Origin: Thermomonas sp.
Lineage (GTDB): Bacteria > Pseudomonadota > Gammaproteobacteria > Xanthomonadales > Xanthomonadaceae
DNA: 62,025 nucleotides
NCBI RefSeq assembly: GCF_020850895.1
Contig: NZ_JADZDS010000104.1
Span: forward strand, 1-62,025
Direction of reading: 5' to 3'
The notes beneath the pieces were generated by a model. The model worked only from the letters and a program-made list of their open reading frames with translations. It searched no databases and had not been told where the DNA came from. Positions 26,222-36,700 of the stretch are shown in pieces. A program made the translations under genes and the position numbers. Within the stretch, counting starts at the first letter, position 1. Each line of letters opens with the position of its first letter.

Positions 26222-27840
26222 ACCCCGACTCGCGCCAGCGCAGCTTCGATGGCCTCCGCCGAGGCCAAGCCGCCGAAGCAGGCGGTGTGACCGCCCAGCC
26301 GGCTGGCGCACCAGTGCGCGGCCAGCGGATGGCCGGCGCGCAGCAGGGTGGCGCCCTGCAGCAGCAGCGCCAGGCGCTCGACGAGGGCGCGCGCGCCAGC
26401 CTCGTCGGTACCAGCCGCCAGCTGTGCCAGGCCCGCCTGCAACACCGTATCAAAGTGTGGATCGTGCCCTGCGGCGGCCTGCAATTCCGCGCCCAGCGCC
26501 TCGCCGGTTTCCGGCTCGCGGCCCAGCGCACGCAGCACGTCGAGGCACTGGATGTTGCTGCAGCCTTCCCAGATCGCATTCAATGGCGACTGCCGGAACA
26601 ACCTCGGCATCCCCGATTCCTCGATGTAACCGAGACCGCCGACGCATTCCTGTGCTTCGGCGGCCACCATCGAGGCGCGCTTGCAGATCCAGAACTTGCC
26701 GATTGCGGTGGCCACCCGCGCCAGCGCGGCTTCGTGCGGATCCTGCGGCGCACGATCGACCGCCCCGGCCACCCGCAGCGCCAGCGCGGTGGCGGCTTCC
26801 GATTCCAGCGCCAGATCGGCCAGCACGTTGCGCATCAGCGGCTGATCGAGCAGACGCTTGCCGAACGCATGGCGGTGGCTGACGTGGTGGAGGACGCGCC
26901 GCAGCGCCATCCGCATCAGGCCGGCCGAGCCCAGCATGCAATCAAGCCGGGTCAGCATCACCATCTCCAGGATGGTGGCAACCCCACGGCCTTCCTCGCC
27001 GATCAAGCACGCCCAGGCATTCTCGAACTCGACCTCGGACGAAGCATTCGACCAGTCGCCCTGCTTGTCCTTCAGCCTGAGCAGGCGCAGCGCATTGACC
27101 GTGCCGTCAGGCCGCCAACGCGGCAGCAGGAAGCAGCTCAGGCCACCGGGTGCCTGCGCCAGCACCAGAAAGCCATCCGACATCGGCGCCGAGAAGAACC
27201 ATTTGTGGCCGACCAGCAGGTATTCACCGATGGCGGCGAGCGGGGTGGCGCGGGTGGAATTGCTGCGCACATCGCTGCCTCCCTGCTTCTCGGTCATGCC
27301 CATGCCGAGGGTGACACCCTGCTTGTCGTGGATCGGCACGAAGCGCGGGTCGTAGTGCGGTGCCGCGGCCTTGTCTGCCCATTCCCGCAGTGCCGGGTTC
27401 TGGCGCAGCACCGGCACGCCGGCATGGGTCATGGTCAGCGGGCAACTGCTGCCCGGTTCGCCCTGATAGTGCAGATAGCTCAGCGCGGCGCGGACAACGT
27501 GCGCGCCGGGCTGCGGCTGCGCCCACGACCACCCGGCAACGCCGTGGGCGATCGCCGTGCCCATCACTTCGTGGTAGGCCGGATGGAACTCGACCCGATC
27601 GAGGCGCCGACCGTAGGCGTCGTAGGCGATCAGGCGCGGGCGGTCACGGTGGGCGTCATCGGCCAGCTGCAGCAATCGCGTGCCGGCGACCTGGCCGTAC
27701 TCGACAAGCTGCGGAGCAAACGTTTCACCACCTTCACGAAAAACCGCCTCGCGCAGTCCGGCGTCGTCCATCCAGATGTTGCAGGCGCCGAACGGAGGCG
27801 GCTGGTTATCGACGCGGTGGGTTGCAAACGTCTCTTGCAT
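26218..27840 (-). CDS. aidB: AidB-like acyl-CoA dehydrogenase family protein
   Basis: Flavoprotein of the acyl-CoA dehydrogenase family, 540 aa, most like E. coli AidB. The stretches GMGMTEKQGGSDV, LVGHKWFFSAPMSD, SCFLLPRW and RLKDKQGDWSNAS are near-identical to AidB, as are CKRASMVAAEAQECVGGLGY and IWEGCSNIQCLDVLR. AidB is part of the E. coli adaptive response to DNA alkylation, binding DNA with weak dehydrogenase activity. ATG at 27840 follows GTG and a GGGGG-rich site. An imperfect palindrome lies 35-49 bases upstream. Its stop is shared with the start of the HEAT gene. Confidence 0.9.
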   Translation of the reverse strand: MQETFATHRVDNQPPPFGACNIWMDDAGLREAVFREGGETFAPQLVEYGQVAGTRLLQLADDAHRDRPRLIAYDAYGRRLDRVEFHPAYHEVMGTAIAHGVAGWSWAQPQPGAHVVRAALSYLHYQGEPGSSCPLTMTHAGVPVLRQNPALREWADKAAAPHYDPRFVPIHDKQGVTLGMGMTEKQGGSDVRSNSTRATPLAAIGEYLLVGHKWFFSAPMSDGFLVLAQAPGGLSCFLLPRWRPDGTVNALRLLRLKDKQGDWSNASSEVEFENAWACLIGEEGRGVATILEMVMLTRLDCMLGSAGLMRMALRRVLHHVSHRHAFGKRLLDQPLMRNVLADLALESEAATALALRVAGAVDRAPQDPHEAALARVATAIGKFWICKRASMVAAEAQECVGGLGYIEESGMPRLFRQSPLNAIWEGCSNIQCLDVLRALGREPETGEALGAELQAAAGHDPHFDTVLQAGLAQLAAGTDEAGARALVERLALLLQGATLLRAGHPLAAHWCASRLGGHTACFGGLASAEAIEAALARVGV

Positions 27841-27874
27841 CACGATGCCCCCAATGACGTTCCGTCGAGGCTAC

Positions 27875-27889
27875 TCCAGTTGAATTGGA
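27875..27889 (-). promoter_or_regulatory. imperfect palindrome upstream of aidB
   Basis: TCCAGTTGAATTGGA (27875-27889) is a 15-base palindrome with 12 matching positions, extended by C and G at the ends. It lies 35-49 bases before the aidB start, where a regulator could bind. No known binding motif is claimed. Confidence 0.3.
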
Positions 27890-27953
27890 GCAATTACTCG
27901 GTCAACGGTGCTCGCGCTGCAGGAAGCTGCTGGATCCACGGCGACATCCCCGA

Positions 27954-28304
27954 TCAGGGACGGTCCTGCCATTCCAGCATCTGGTTCAGATCCAGCGAAA
28001 ATCCCTTGAGCTGTTCGCGCGAGATTTCGACGGCCACTGCAGCCTTGCCGTTCAATTTCCAGATGTGGTTGCCACTTTGCGCATTGACGAATTCGACGGT
28101 CACCCTGCCGCCGGAAGGCCACGTCAGGATGTAGGCAAAGTGGCCGTTGATCTCTGTCTGCTGCTTGTGGCAACGACCCGAATACGTCACGTCCCGGCTC
28201 AGGTCGGTGTAATCACAGGAATGCGTTTCGAACACCGGCTTGGCGGCATGCACGGGTGATGCGGCCATGAGGAGCGTGGTGGCGAGAAGGCAAGGCGTTT
28301 TCAT
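27954..28304 (-). CDS. small secreted protein, unknown function
   Basis: Protein of 116 aa starting at a GGAGCC-preceded ATG. A signal peptide ends near SPVHAAKP, so it is exported. The mature part has two Cys residues (ETHSCDYTD and SGRCHKQQ) which could form a disulfide, and a beta-strand-rich pattern (AYILTWPSGGRVTVEFVN). It is not close to any family I recognise. It lies between recD and aidB, on the strand of both. Confidence 0.75.
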   Translation of the reverse strand: MKTPCLLATTLLMAASPVHAAKPVFETHSCDYTDLSRDVTYSGRCHKQQTEINGHFAYILTWPSGGRVTVEFVNAQSGNHIWKLNGKAAVAVEISREQLKGFSLDLNQMLEWQDRP

Positions 28305-28343
28305 GGCAGGCTCCGGGCTCGGGCGCGAATCAGTATGCGAAAT

Positions 28344-30137
28344 CTATCCTGCGTCTGACACCGGGCAAACCGTCGCGGGGTACGGCTTCCGCACGCCGGC
28401 AACCTGCAACCGAGCAGTCAGCCCGGACACCCGCTGCGCGCGACGCGCCAGTGCGGTCGTCAGCACGTCCTCCGATGCCGCCAGGTGCAGCGAATTGCGG
28501 GCACGGGTGATGCCGGTGTAGAGCAGTTCGCGGCTGAGCACGCGGGCATCGCGGCCCGGAAGCTGCAGGAACACGGTGTCGAACTCACTGCCCTGGGCCT
28601 TGTGCACGGTCATCGCGAAGGCGGATTCGTGCGCAGGCAGCGCCGCAGGATGGAAAGCGCGCATGCCGCCACTGGCGGCGAACCAGACCCGAGGCTGGCC
28701 CTGCGCATCCGGCAGGCAGATCCCCACATCGCCGTTGGACAAGCCGTGCTCTGGGCTGTTCCGGGCGATCAGCAGCAGTCGGCCGCGGAACCATGCGGAG
28801 GATCGACCGGCCGGCTGGCCGGACAGCAGCGTTTCGATTCTCGCATTGAGCGTCGTGGCTCCCTGCGGACCGTCTCGCAGCGCGGTGAGCAGGCACATCG
28901 CACCGACGTGTTGCAGCGCCTGCGCAGGATCATCGAACGCGGCCAGCGCGCACCAGTGTTCCAGCAACTGCGGGCAGGCCGCCAACGGATCGGTGGCATC
29001 GGCATGGAATCGCACGTTGGACAGCCTGCCACCGTGCAACAGCGCGAGTGCCGATGCACTGTTGCCATCGCACACGGCCGCAGCCAAGGGTGCCAGGTCC
29101 AGCGCCGCGCTCTGCCGCCAACTGCGCTTAAGGTGCACGCGTGCACCCTGCAGCTCCTGCCCGTCGCCGGTGGCTCCGAGGATCGACGCCAGCACGTCGC
29201 CGGCTTCCACCGAGGGCAACTGGTCGGCATCCCCCAGCAAGATCAGCTGCGCGCCATCGGCCACCGCCTCGACCAGTTTGCACATCAGCGGCAGGTCCAC
29301 CATCGAGGCCTCGTCGACCACCACGATGTCCAGTGGCAGCGGGTCCTCCGCGCCGTACCGGAACCGCGGCGTGTCCGGGATCACGCCCAACAGCCGGTGC
29401 AGGGTGCTGGCAGACTCCGGCAGGGCCGCACGCAATGTCGATTCCACGCCGTCTTCCGCCATCTGCGCGGCGGCGCGTTGCAGGTTCGCAGCCATGCGCT
29501 CGGCGGCGCGTCCGGTCGGTGCGGCCAGCGCGATACGCGGATCCGGCCGGCCAGCGTTCCGGGACTGCGCGATTCGCAGCACCAGCAATCGCGCGATGGT
29601 GGTGGTCTTGCCGGTGCCAGGGCCGCCGGTCACCAGCAGCAGGGTGCGTTCCAGCGCCAAGCGTGCCGCCTGCGCCTGCAGGTCGTCGGCATCCCCGGAT
29701 GGAAAGAGTTGCCGGAACAGCGGCGCCAGTGGCGCGGGATCGGCATCGATGGAATGCGCGGCGATCCCCCGCAACCCTCGCGCCAGACGGCGCTCGTATT
29801 CGCGGTAGCGGCGCAGATACAGCAGGCCGTTTTCCAGCACCAATGGCTTCGGTTCCGATTCCAAATCCGGTTGTGCGGGCGATGCCACGCAGCGTGCGTC
29901 GGCCAACGCCCGCGCCCAGGCATCGACGGATGGCCAGGCCGTGTGCGACTCCACCAGCAGCTGCGGCCTGGCCAGATCCAGCGCCGCGTGGCCGTGTGAT
30001 ACCGCCAGCGAAGCCAGCGCCACGCCGGCCAACACGGCATCAGACGCGCCCGGATCCTGCCTCTGCACGGTTTCGGCCAGCGCCACATCGAGGGCCCGCA
30101 AGCTGCCGGTTTGCAGCAGTGACATCCACAGGCTCAT
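28344..30137 (-). CDS. recD: exodeoxyribonuclease V subunit alpha, RecD
   Basis: RecBCD helicase subunit that travels on the 5'-ended strand during double-strand break repair. It has 597 aa, with Walker A GGPGTGKTTT (Lys177), VVVDEASMVD as Walker B, and the C-terminal helicase motif HKAQGSEFD and LLYTGITRAR. The ATG at 30137 shares ATGA with the recB stop and has an AGGAGG site. Gene order recC-recB-recD differs from E. coli recC-ptrA-recB-recD in lacking ptrA; the tight overlaps indicate one operon and translational coupling. Confidence 0.95.
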   Translation of the reverse strand: MSLWMSLLQTGSLRALDVALAETVQRQDPGASDAVLAGVALASLAVSHGHAALDLARPQLLVESHTAWPSVDAWARALADARCVASPAQPDLESEPKPLVLENGLLYLRRYREYERRLARGLRGIAAHSIDADPAPLAPLFRQLFPSGDADDLQAQAARLALERTLLLVTGGPGTGKTTTIARLLVLRIAQSRNAGRPDPRIALAAPTGRAAERMAANLQRAAAQMAEDGVESTLRAALPESASTLHRLLGVIPDTPRFRYGAEDPLPLDIVVVDEASMVDLPLMCKLVEAVADGAQLILLGDADQLPSVEAGDVLASILGATGDGQELQGARVHLKRSWRQSAALDLAPLAAAVCDGNSASALALLHGGRLSNVRFHADATDPLAACPQLLEHWCALAAFDDPAQALQHVGAMCLLTALRDGPQGATTLNARIETLLSGQPAGRSSAWFRGRLLLIARNSPEHGLSNGDVGICLPDAQGQPRVWFAASGGMRAFHPAALPAHESAFAMTVHKAQGSEFDTVFLQLPGRDARVLSRELLYTGITRARNSLHLAASEDVLTTALARRAQRVSGLTARLQVAGVRKPYPATVCPVSDAG

Positions 30138-33100
30138 GCCGCCACCTCCTGGATCGGAGCCGGTCCGAACAGGGTGTCGAGCGCCAAGACCAGCTGCGGG
30201 TCGAAACACTGCGCGTGGATGCCCGCACCGTCGGCGTCCTCGGCATGCACGCCACGGCAGAAGACGTAGCGGATGCCGCCGAGATCGCGCGCCGGATCGT
30301 AGCCACGTCCCAACCGAAAGCGTAGCCAGCGGTGCAGGGCCAGGGTGTAGATCAGCGCCTGCAGGTCGTATTCGCCGTCGCGCATGGCCAGACGCAGTGA
30401 CGTCGCGTCGTAGCTTGGCAGGCGATTGGATTTGTAGTCGAGCACATACCACTGTCCGGCGTGGACATAGACCAGGTCGATGAACCCCGTCATCAATCCT
30501 TCCAGTCGGGTGCGCAAGCCGAAACGGTCGCGGTCGGGAACAATGCCGTGGGCGTGCAGCAACGCGAGCAGCGCATCGACATCGGTGGGTCGGATCGAGA
30601 ACTGGAACTCGATTTCCGCCCGGTGCGACTCAAGCGGCAGGTCGCACAAGCGCAACTGTTCCGGCAATCGCGCAGTCAGCGTGTGCCCGACCAGTCGCGT
30701 GGCCAGCGTCACGCCGTCTGCGACTTCGGCGGCGGGATATCCCTGTTGCAGCAAGGCATCGACAAGGAATGCGTGCTGATCTGCCGGCGCCGATTCGCCA
30801 TCGTGCCAAGCACACCAAGCGGAGAACGTCGTTTTCTCGAACATCGCGTGCAGGGCCACGCCAAAACGGGTGCCGGTGAACCGGCGGTCGCTGGCGCTTG
30901 AGTCTGCCATTCCATCGGGTTCGTCCGATTCGTCCTTCCCGCCTCCGGTTTCGAACGGCGTTGCGCCATGCTCGCCGCCACCCTTGGAATCGCGCAGTTG
31001 ACTGAAGCTGTGCACCCACCAGTCGCCGTGGGTCAGGATGGACGCACTGCGGGCGGGCGCGACGTCCCGCCCCACCTCCAACGCCAGACGCGGGAGATCG
31101 TTCGGGGCGACCGTCGCATCCAGCACGATGTCCTGGCATTCGACCAGCGCCTGCGGGTCATCCAGCAAACGATTGAGCGCGGCCTTGTCGTGGTTGAAGA
31201 ACGGCCCGAACGCCAGCCACAGCGCGTGGCGGGCGCGGGTCAAGCCGACGTACAGCAGGCGCGCTTCCTCGGCCAGTTCGGCTTGCTCCGCCTTTTCCTT
31301 GGCAGCCTTCCAAGCCTCGCCCGTCGAGTCGAACTTCCAATGCAGGCAGCGTGCCCCGTTCATTTCATCGTGCACCTCGCAGCAGCGGCCAAACGATGGC
31401 GGCTTGCGGCCAATCCCGACGAATGGCAGGAACACCAGCGGGTATTCCAGACCCTTGCTCTTGTGCAGGGTCACGATCTGCACCCGCTGCGCATCCGATT
31501 CCAGCCGCAACAGCTGACTGTCGTCGTCCTTGTCCGACTCGGCGATGCGCAGCGCCAGCCAAGCCACCAACCCATGCAGGCCCGATGCAAGTGCCTGTGC
31601 TTCCTGCAGAGCTTCGGCCAGCTGCAGGTAATTGCTCAACCGCCGTTCGCCATCCATGAGCCCAAGCAACCGCGTGGCCTGCTGTGCACACAGCTCGCTG
31701 ATCATGGCCAGTGGCCCACCGCGCAGCAGTCGCAGCCGCCAAGCCTGCAGCGACTGCTGCCAGTTTAGGTGGAGCGCACCATCCTGTTCCAACCGGTCGA
31801 TCTCGGTGGCAGAAACGCCCACCAGCACCGTTGCCAACGCCGCGCGCAGGCGTCCGTCCTCGCCCGCGTGCAGGAGTGCAAGCAACACGGCGTGAAGCTC
31901 ACGGGCCTCATCCGTGGCGAAGATGCTCAACTTTCCGGCTGCGACTGCCGGAATGCCCAGCTGCACCAGCGCCTGCCGGATCCGGGTGGCTTCCTTGTGA
32001 CTGCGCACCAGCACCGCGATGTCACCGGGAACAACCGGCTTCCCCTCGATCCGCGCGCGACCATCAACTGCCTGTGCCAGCACGGCGTGAATTGCGGCCG
32101 CGCAGGCGGCGGTGGCTTGGACGCGAGAGCCTTCAGCGTCCCAATCCTTCGGGCCGGCGCCGCGGCCATCAGTGGGGGAATCGTGACCCGACTGCCACAG
32201 GGTCAGTGCCGGCGCCGGTTCGCCGTCGATCTGGAAATCCGCATCCGAACGCTGGTCACCGGCTTCGACGATCCGGTACTGGATGCCGGCCTCGCAGAAC
32301 GCGGCTCCTTCCTTGCCGGCATACAGCGCATTGACGGCGCGGATCAGGCCGGGGCGCGAGCGGAAGTTGCGAGTCAACTCGGGCGCCTTGGACACGCCCG
32401 GCAGTCCCGCAGCAGCCAGATAGGCCTGCACGTCACCACCGCGAAAACCGTAGATCGCCTGCTTGGGATCGCCGATCAGGAACAGCGCGGGACCCATGCT
32501 TTCGAAGCCGAATACCTGATTGAAGATCTGCCACTGGCGCGTATCGGTATCCTGGAATTCGTCCACCAGCGCCACCCGGTACTGCCCGCGCAGGGACTTC
32601 GCCAGCGTGCTGCCCTGATCGCCCGCGAGCGCATCGGCCACGCCAGTGATCAGGTCGTCGTACGTTTGCGAGCGCTGCACCTGCTTGATCTGCGCAGCGC
32701 GAACACGGGCCTCCGCACGCAGCGAATGCAAGCGCCGGATCCGTCGCTGGCGAACGACGGATTCCCATGCCTGCAGCGCAGCCAGATAGGAATCGACTAC
32801 CTGGGTCAGCGATGCGGCCGGCGTCTTGCCCTTGAAAGCAGCCTTCGTGCCTTTTTCCAGCGCGGCCGGGGTGATTTTCGCCAGCTTGTCGTGGGGTTTG
32901 TCGGTGGTGTTGTGTCCCGCGGAAAACTGCACAAGCCAACCGCGCAGGTCAGCTTGCCAATCAAGCTTGTATTGCCCCAAATTCAAGATGCCTTCGACCG
33001 TGGCCTGCGCCAGCGCATCGAAAAACCTGTCCCCGTGGTCACACCAGTTCTGCCGCAGGGCTTCGGCGGCACGTGCCACGTCCTGCTGCGCGGCGGTCGT

Positions 33101-33766
33101 GTCGATGTCGTCGGTCGGCGCATCTGGCAACAGCGGAATCGGTTTCAGCAGGTGCTTGAGATCGTCGGCCAGCGCCGCATGGGTTTTCCACAACTCGACC
33201 AAGTCCAGTGCCGCGTCCGGATCCACCGCCCGGGCGCGCCAGAGGTCGGCGGCGAGGCGCGCGTGCAGGTCGCGCTCGCTGGTGAGCACGTCCTGTGCGA
33301 CGAAGGTTCCACCCGCTTCCAATGCGTGCTCACCCAGCACGCGGGCGCAGAAGCCGTGGATGGTGAAGATCGCCGCCAGGTCGGTTTCCAGCACTGCCTC
33401 CCGCAGCCGCTGCTGCAGCATTTCCCATGTTTCACGCAGTGCCGACTGAACGTCTTCCTCCTGTCGCTGCAGATGGCGGCGGAGGATCTGTCGGGTCAAT
33501 CCGGATTCGGGCGAATCTTCCGGGGCATCCTCGGTGCCACACACGTCCAACGCCAGCTGCAGGCGTTCGCGGATGCGCTTGCGCAGTTCCTGGGTGGCCG
33601 CAACGGTGTAAGTCACCGCCAGGATCTGGCTGACCCGCAGGCGCTCCTCAACCACCAGCCGCAGCACCAGGGTCGCCAAGGTGTATGTCTTGCCGGTGCC
33701 GGCGCTGGCCTCGATCAACTGCACGCCACGCAGCGGAAGGTCCAGATAGGGCTCGACGACGCTCAT
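30134..33766 (-). CDS. recB: exodeoxyribonuclease V subunit beta, RecB
   Basis: Helicase-nuclease subunit of RecBCD, 1210 aa, normal length. Walker A is EASAGTGKTYTLA (Lys26), Walker B IGDPKQAIYGFRGGD belongs to UvrD-type helicase motifs (LVDEFQDTD is motif II). The C-terminal nuclease domain has the motif LDYKSNRL typical of RecB, whose Asp and Lys cut DNA. Overlaps with recC (ATGA) and recD (ATGA) mean the three subunits are made in sequence. No frame break is seen. Confidence 0.96.
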   Translation of the reverse strand: MSVVEPYLDLPLRGVQLIEASAGTGKTYTLATLVLRLVVEERLRVSQILAVTYTVAATQELRKRIRERLQLALDVCGTEDAPEDSPESGLTRQILRRHLQRQEEDVQSALRETWEMLQQRLREAVLETDLAAIFTIHGFCARVLGEHALEAGGTFVAQDVLTSERDLHARLAADLWRARAVDPDAALDLVELWKTHAALADDLKHLLKPIPLLPDAPTDDIDTTAAQQDVARAAEALRQNWCDHGDRFFDALAQATVEGILNLGQYKLDWQADLRGWLVQFSAGHNTTDKPHDKLAKITPAALEKGTKAAFKGKTPAASLTQVVDSYLAALQAWESVVRQRRIRRLHSLRAEARVRAAQIKQVQRSQTYDDLITGVADALAGDQGSTLAKSLRGQYRVALVDEFQDTDTRQWQIFNQVFGFESMGPALFLIGDPKQAIYGFRGGDVQAYLAAAGLPGVSKAPELTRNFRSRPGLIRAVNALYAGKEGAAFCEAGIQYRIVEAGDQRSDADFQIDGEPAPALTLWQSGHDSPTDGRGAGPKDWDAEGSRVQATAACAAAIHAVLAQAVDGRARIEGKPVVPGDIAVLVRSHKEATRIRQALVQLGIPAVAAGKLSIFATDEARELHAVLLALLHAGEDGRLRAALATVLVGVSATEIDRLEQDGALHLNWQQSLQAWRLRLLRGGPLAMISELCAQQATRLLGLMDGERRLSNYLQLAEALQEAQALASGLHGLVAWLALRIAESDKDDDSQLLRLESDAQRVQIVTLHKSKGLEYPLVFLPFVGIGRKPPSFGRCCEVHDEMNGARCLHWKFDSTGEAWKAAKEKAEQAELAEEARLLYVGLTRARHALWLAFGPFFNHDKAALNRLLDDPQALVECQDIVLDATVAPNDLPRLALEVGRDVAPARSASILTHGDWWVHSFSQLRDSKGGGEHGATPFETGGGKDESDEPDGMADSSASDRRFTGTRFGVALHAMFEKTTFSAWCAWHDGESAPADQHAFLVDALLQQGYPAAEVADGVTLATRLVGHTLTARLPEQLRLCDLPLESHRAEIEFQFSIRPTDVDALLALLHAHGIVPDRDRFGLRTRLEGLMTGFIDLVYVHAGQWYVLDYKSNRLPSYDATSLRLAMRDGEYDLQALIYTLALHRWLRFRLGRGYDPARDLGGIRYVFCRGVHAEDADGAGIHAQCFDPQLVLALDTLFGPAPIQEVAA

Positions 33767-36700
33767 TCGGCCCCCTCGGTCTCATCCGATTCCGGCAACG
33801 ACACGCCATCGATGACGATCGGTTCGGGTTGCGCCAAGGTCAACGCACCGAACACGAGGCCAGCGACGCGCGCGAATTCCGCGGCTTCTTCGCGCTGCGT
33901 AAACCAGTCTCGTCCGCGCAGTGCCAGACGCGACCCAGCTTCACTGCCTTCGGCAAAGCCCTTGTCCCAGCTGCCGCCATTCCATTTGCGGGCTGCATGC
34001 TTCAGACCCCTTGCGGGATTTTCGCGAGATTCATACAGCGCCCAACTGCTGTAGGGTGCAAACGCCAACGGCGTGCGCAGCCCGTCCCGCCGCAGGGCGA
34101 GCAACAAACGCAGCGCGTCGATCGCCCTTTCTCGATCACAGGGCGTGCGTGGGAAGGCAGCAATACCCACGCCTTCCCTCTCTTCGATTTCAACCAGTCC
34201 CAAGTCGACTCCGGCGGCACCAAGCAGCAGCCAATCCATGCCGTTGCGCAACACCGAATTGCCACTGGGCTTGCCGAAGCGCATCCTCACGGCACCGTGC
34301 GGATACACCTCGCGCAGGTGGCTCTGCAGGCGCAGGCCATCGATGTCCACATCCAACGCCACGTCGGTGGGCACCGCGCCACCTTGCCAGTTCAGGAACA
34401 CGTCGACATACGGCCCGATCTCAGAGCGCAGGGCTTCCAGCACCTGCTCACCCATCGGACCGGCGGGCAGCAGGCCACGGGCGCGCAGCGTGGCAAGGAT
34501 GTCTGACCACGCGTGTCCGGCCACGAGCGCATCGAACAGCGCGCTCTTGAGCCCGTGCTGTTCCAACGCGCTGTCTGGTAGCTGCAACGGCTCGATATCG
34601 TCCAGCACGTCTTCCAGAATCGGCAGGCGCAGATGCAGTCGCTGTCGCAGAAATTGTTCGGCGGGCGCCCGGAAGAACTGCCGCAGCGCCGTCAGCGACA
34701 GCACCTGTTCCGCTTCGCCAGATTCCGGCAACGACACATCGCGCGGCAACCACGCCGGCAGCGGCGTGCGCAATGCAGCTGGCAGGGCCGCGCCACGCCA
34801 GTCATCGCGGCAGCTGAAGCGGCGTGGATCCTTGCCATCACCAAACGCAGCGGCCGAGAACGGCTGCAGCGGATGCTGGAGCACCAGTTGCTGCGCCACC
34901 GGCGATTCGCCGGAGACCGGTGGCATGTGGCAAGCGGCCGCAGCCGCCAGCAGTTCGGTCACCAGCGTCGACGGCTCGCGGTCGCTGCCATCGCGTGGAT
35001 CCTTGCCAATCCAGCTGAGGTACAGCACCTCCTGCGCCGCGGCAAACAACTGCAGGAACAGGAAGCGATCATCCTCGCGGATGCTGCGGTCACCGGGGCG
35101 ACGGCGCTCCGTGCCCAGCTCCGCGGTCAGGCGGTTCAGCCCGGCGGCCGGATCGCTGCGCGGGAACTCGCCTTCGTTCATACCCAGCAGGCAAACCACC
35201 CGGAACGGCAGCAAGCGCATCGGCACCATCCGAGCCACGCTCACGCCGCCGGTCAGCAGCGGCGCGCGGGTGTCGGCCTCGTTCAACCGCGCGGTGAAAC
35301 AGGTGCGCACCAGCTCGAACGGGACCGCTTCGTCCACGCCAGCACGTTCGGCCTGATCGGCAAACTCGACGATCAGGGTGCGCAGGCGTTCCAGGCTGCG
35401 TGCCGCGGCGCGGTCCCTGGGCGGTCTTGGCAACAGAACCGAAAGCAGCGCCTGCAACAGGTCACGCCATTGCGCTGGCGGCATCGGGACGCGGAATCGC
35501 GCTTCGTGCCTGGCCAACACCCGCAGCAGGCGCAGCAACGCGTCCATGGCCGTCAGAACGCCGCCTTCCAGGTCCGTCCACGGCGCCACACCACCGATCA
35601 ACGCCTCGCTGTCGCTGGCATGGCCAAGCAGCAGGCGGTCCAGCGCGAATTGCCACGTGTACGCGGTTTCTCGAGGCGCCCCGCTGCGATCGCGGTGTTC
35701 TGCATCCAGCCCCCAGCGCGCACCAGCGGCGTGGAGCCAACTGCGCAGGCGTTCGATGTCTTCCGGCCCCACGTCGAAGGCTTCGGCCAGTGCTGGGCTG
35801 GCCAGCAGGTCGAGTACGTCCTCGAGGCCGAACCGCGACACCGGCAGGGCCAGCAGACGCAAGAACACCTCGGCCAGCGGTTCGCACTGCAGCGGGCTCG
35901 AATCGGCCAGCGTGTACGGGATTCGGCCCTCGCGCCCGTGTTCGCCGGCACCACCGAACACGGCGTCCAGATACGGTGCGTAGAGATCGATGTCCGGGGC
36001 CAGCACCGCGATCTCGCGCGGCTGCAGCGGCGGATCGAAACTGCGGCCTTCCGGCAACGTTGGATCAAGCAGCACGCGCAGGCGATCATGCAGGACTTGC
36101 AACTCGCGCAGGCGTGTGTGGCAGGCGTGGAACTGCAGGCTGCAATCGCTGCGATCCACCGCAGCGCGCTGCGCCTGCACCGGGGGTGCCCGACGGTGGA
36201 GAAGGTCTGACTGCATCTGCCGCAGCAGGCTGCATGGCTGCTGCGGGTCTGCCGGTGCGGGGTCTGGATGGGCCTTGATGTCCAGCGACGGATGCACGAC
36301 CTCGTAGCCTTCCAGCAGGGCCACGAAATCGCGGCCCGCAGCGCCCCAATCACGCAGCAGTGGGTTCTCGTCCGGGCCTTGCATTTGCCGCGACTGCAGG
36401 TCGCCCCAATACTCACGGGTCGGGTTGGGTAGGTAGAAGTGCAGCGTGCCGATCCGGGCCTGGCTCGCCAACACCCGCAATACGTCCGGCGAGATGTTGA
36501 GCGCCGCAAACACGAACAGGCGCGCGGGCAACCCTTCGGGCCGGCCATCGCCGTCGGAAAACCGCGCCAAATACTCGCCGATACGCCGGGCCCGGTGCGT
36601 GCGGCCATGGGTGACCGCTCGCCACAGGATTGCCTGCGGATCGTCGGGATCGGCTCCATCGTCCCAGCGCAGCAGCCAGTCGCGACGCCACGCCGAATAG

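Noticed and set aside
25921-28134. Long plus-strand ORF (737 codons) opposite the HEAT gene and aidB
   Set aside because: Shadow of the real genes, with no recognisable domain.
31769-34054. Long plus-strand ORF (761 codons) opposite recB
   Set aside because: Shadow of recB; composition explained by its codon bias.
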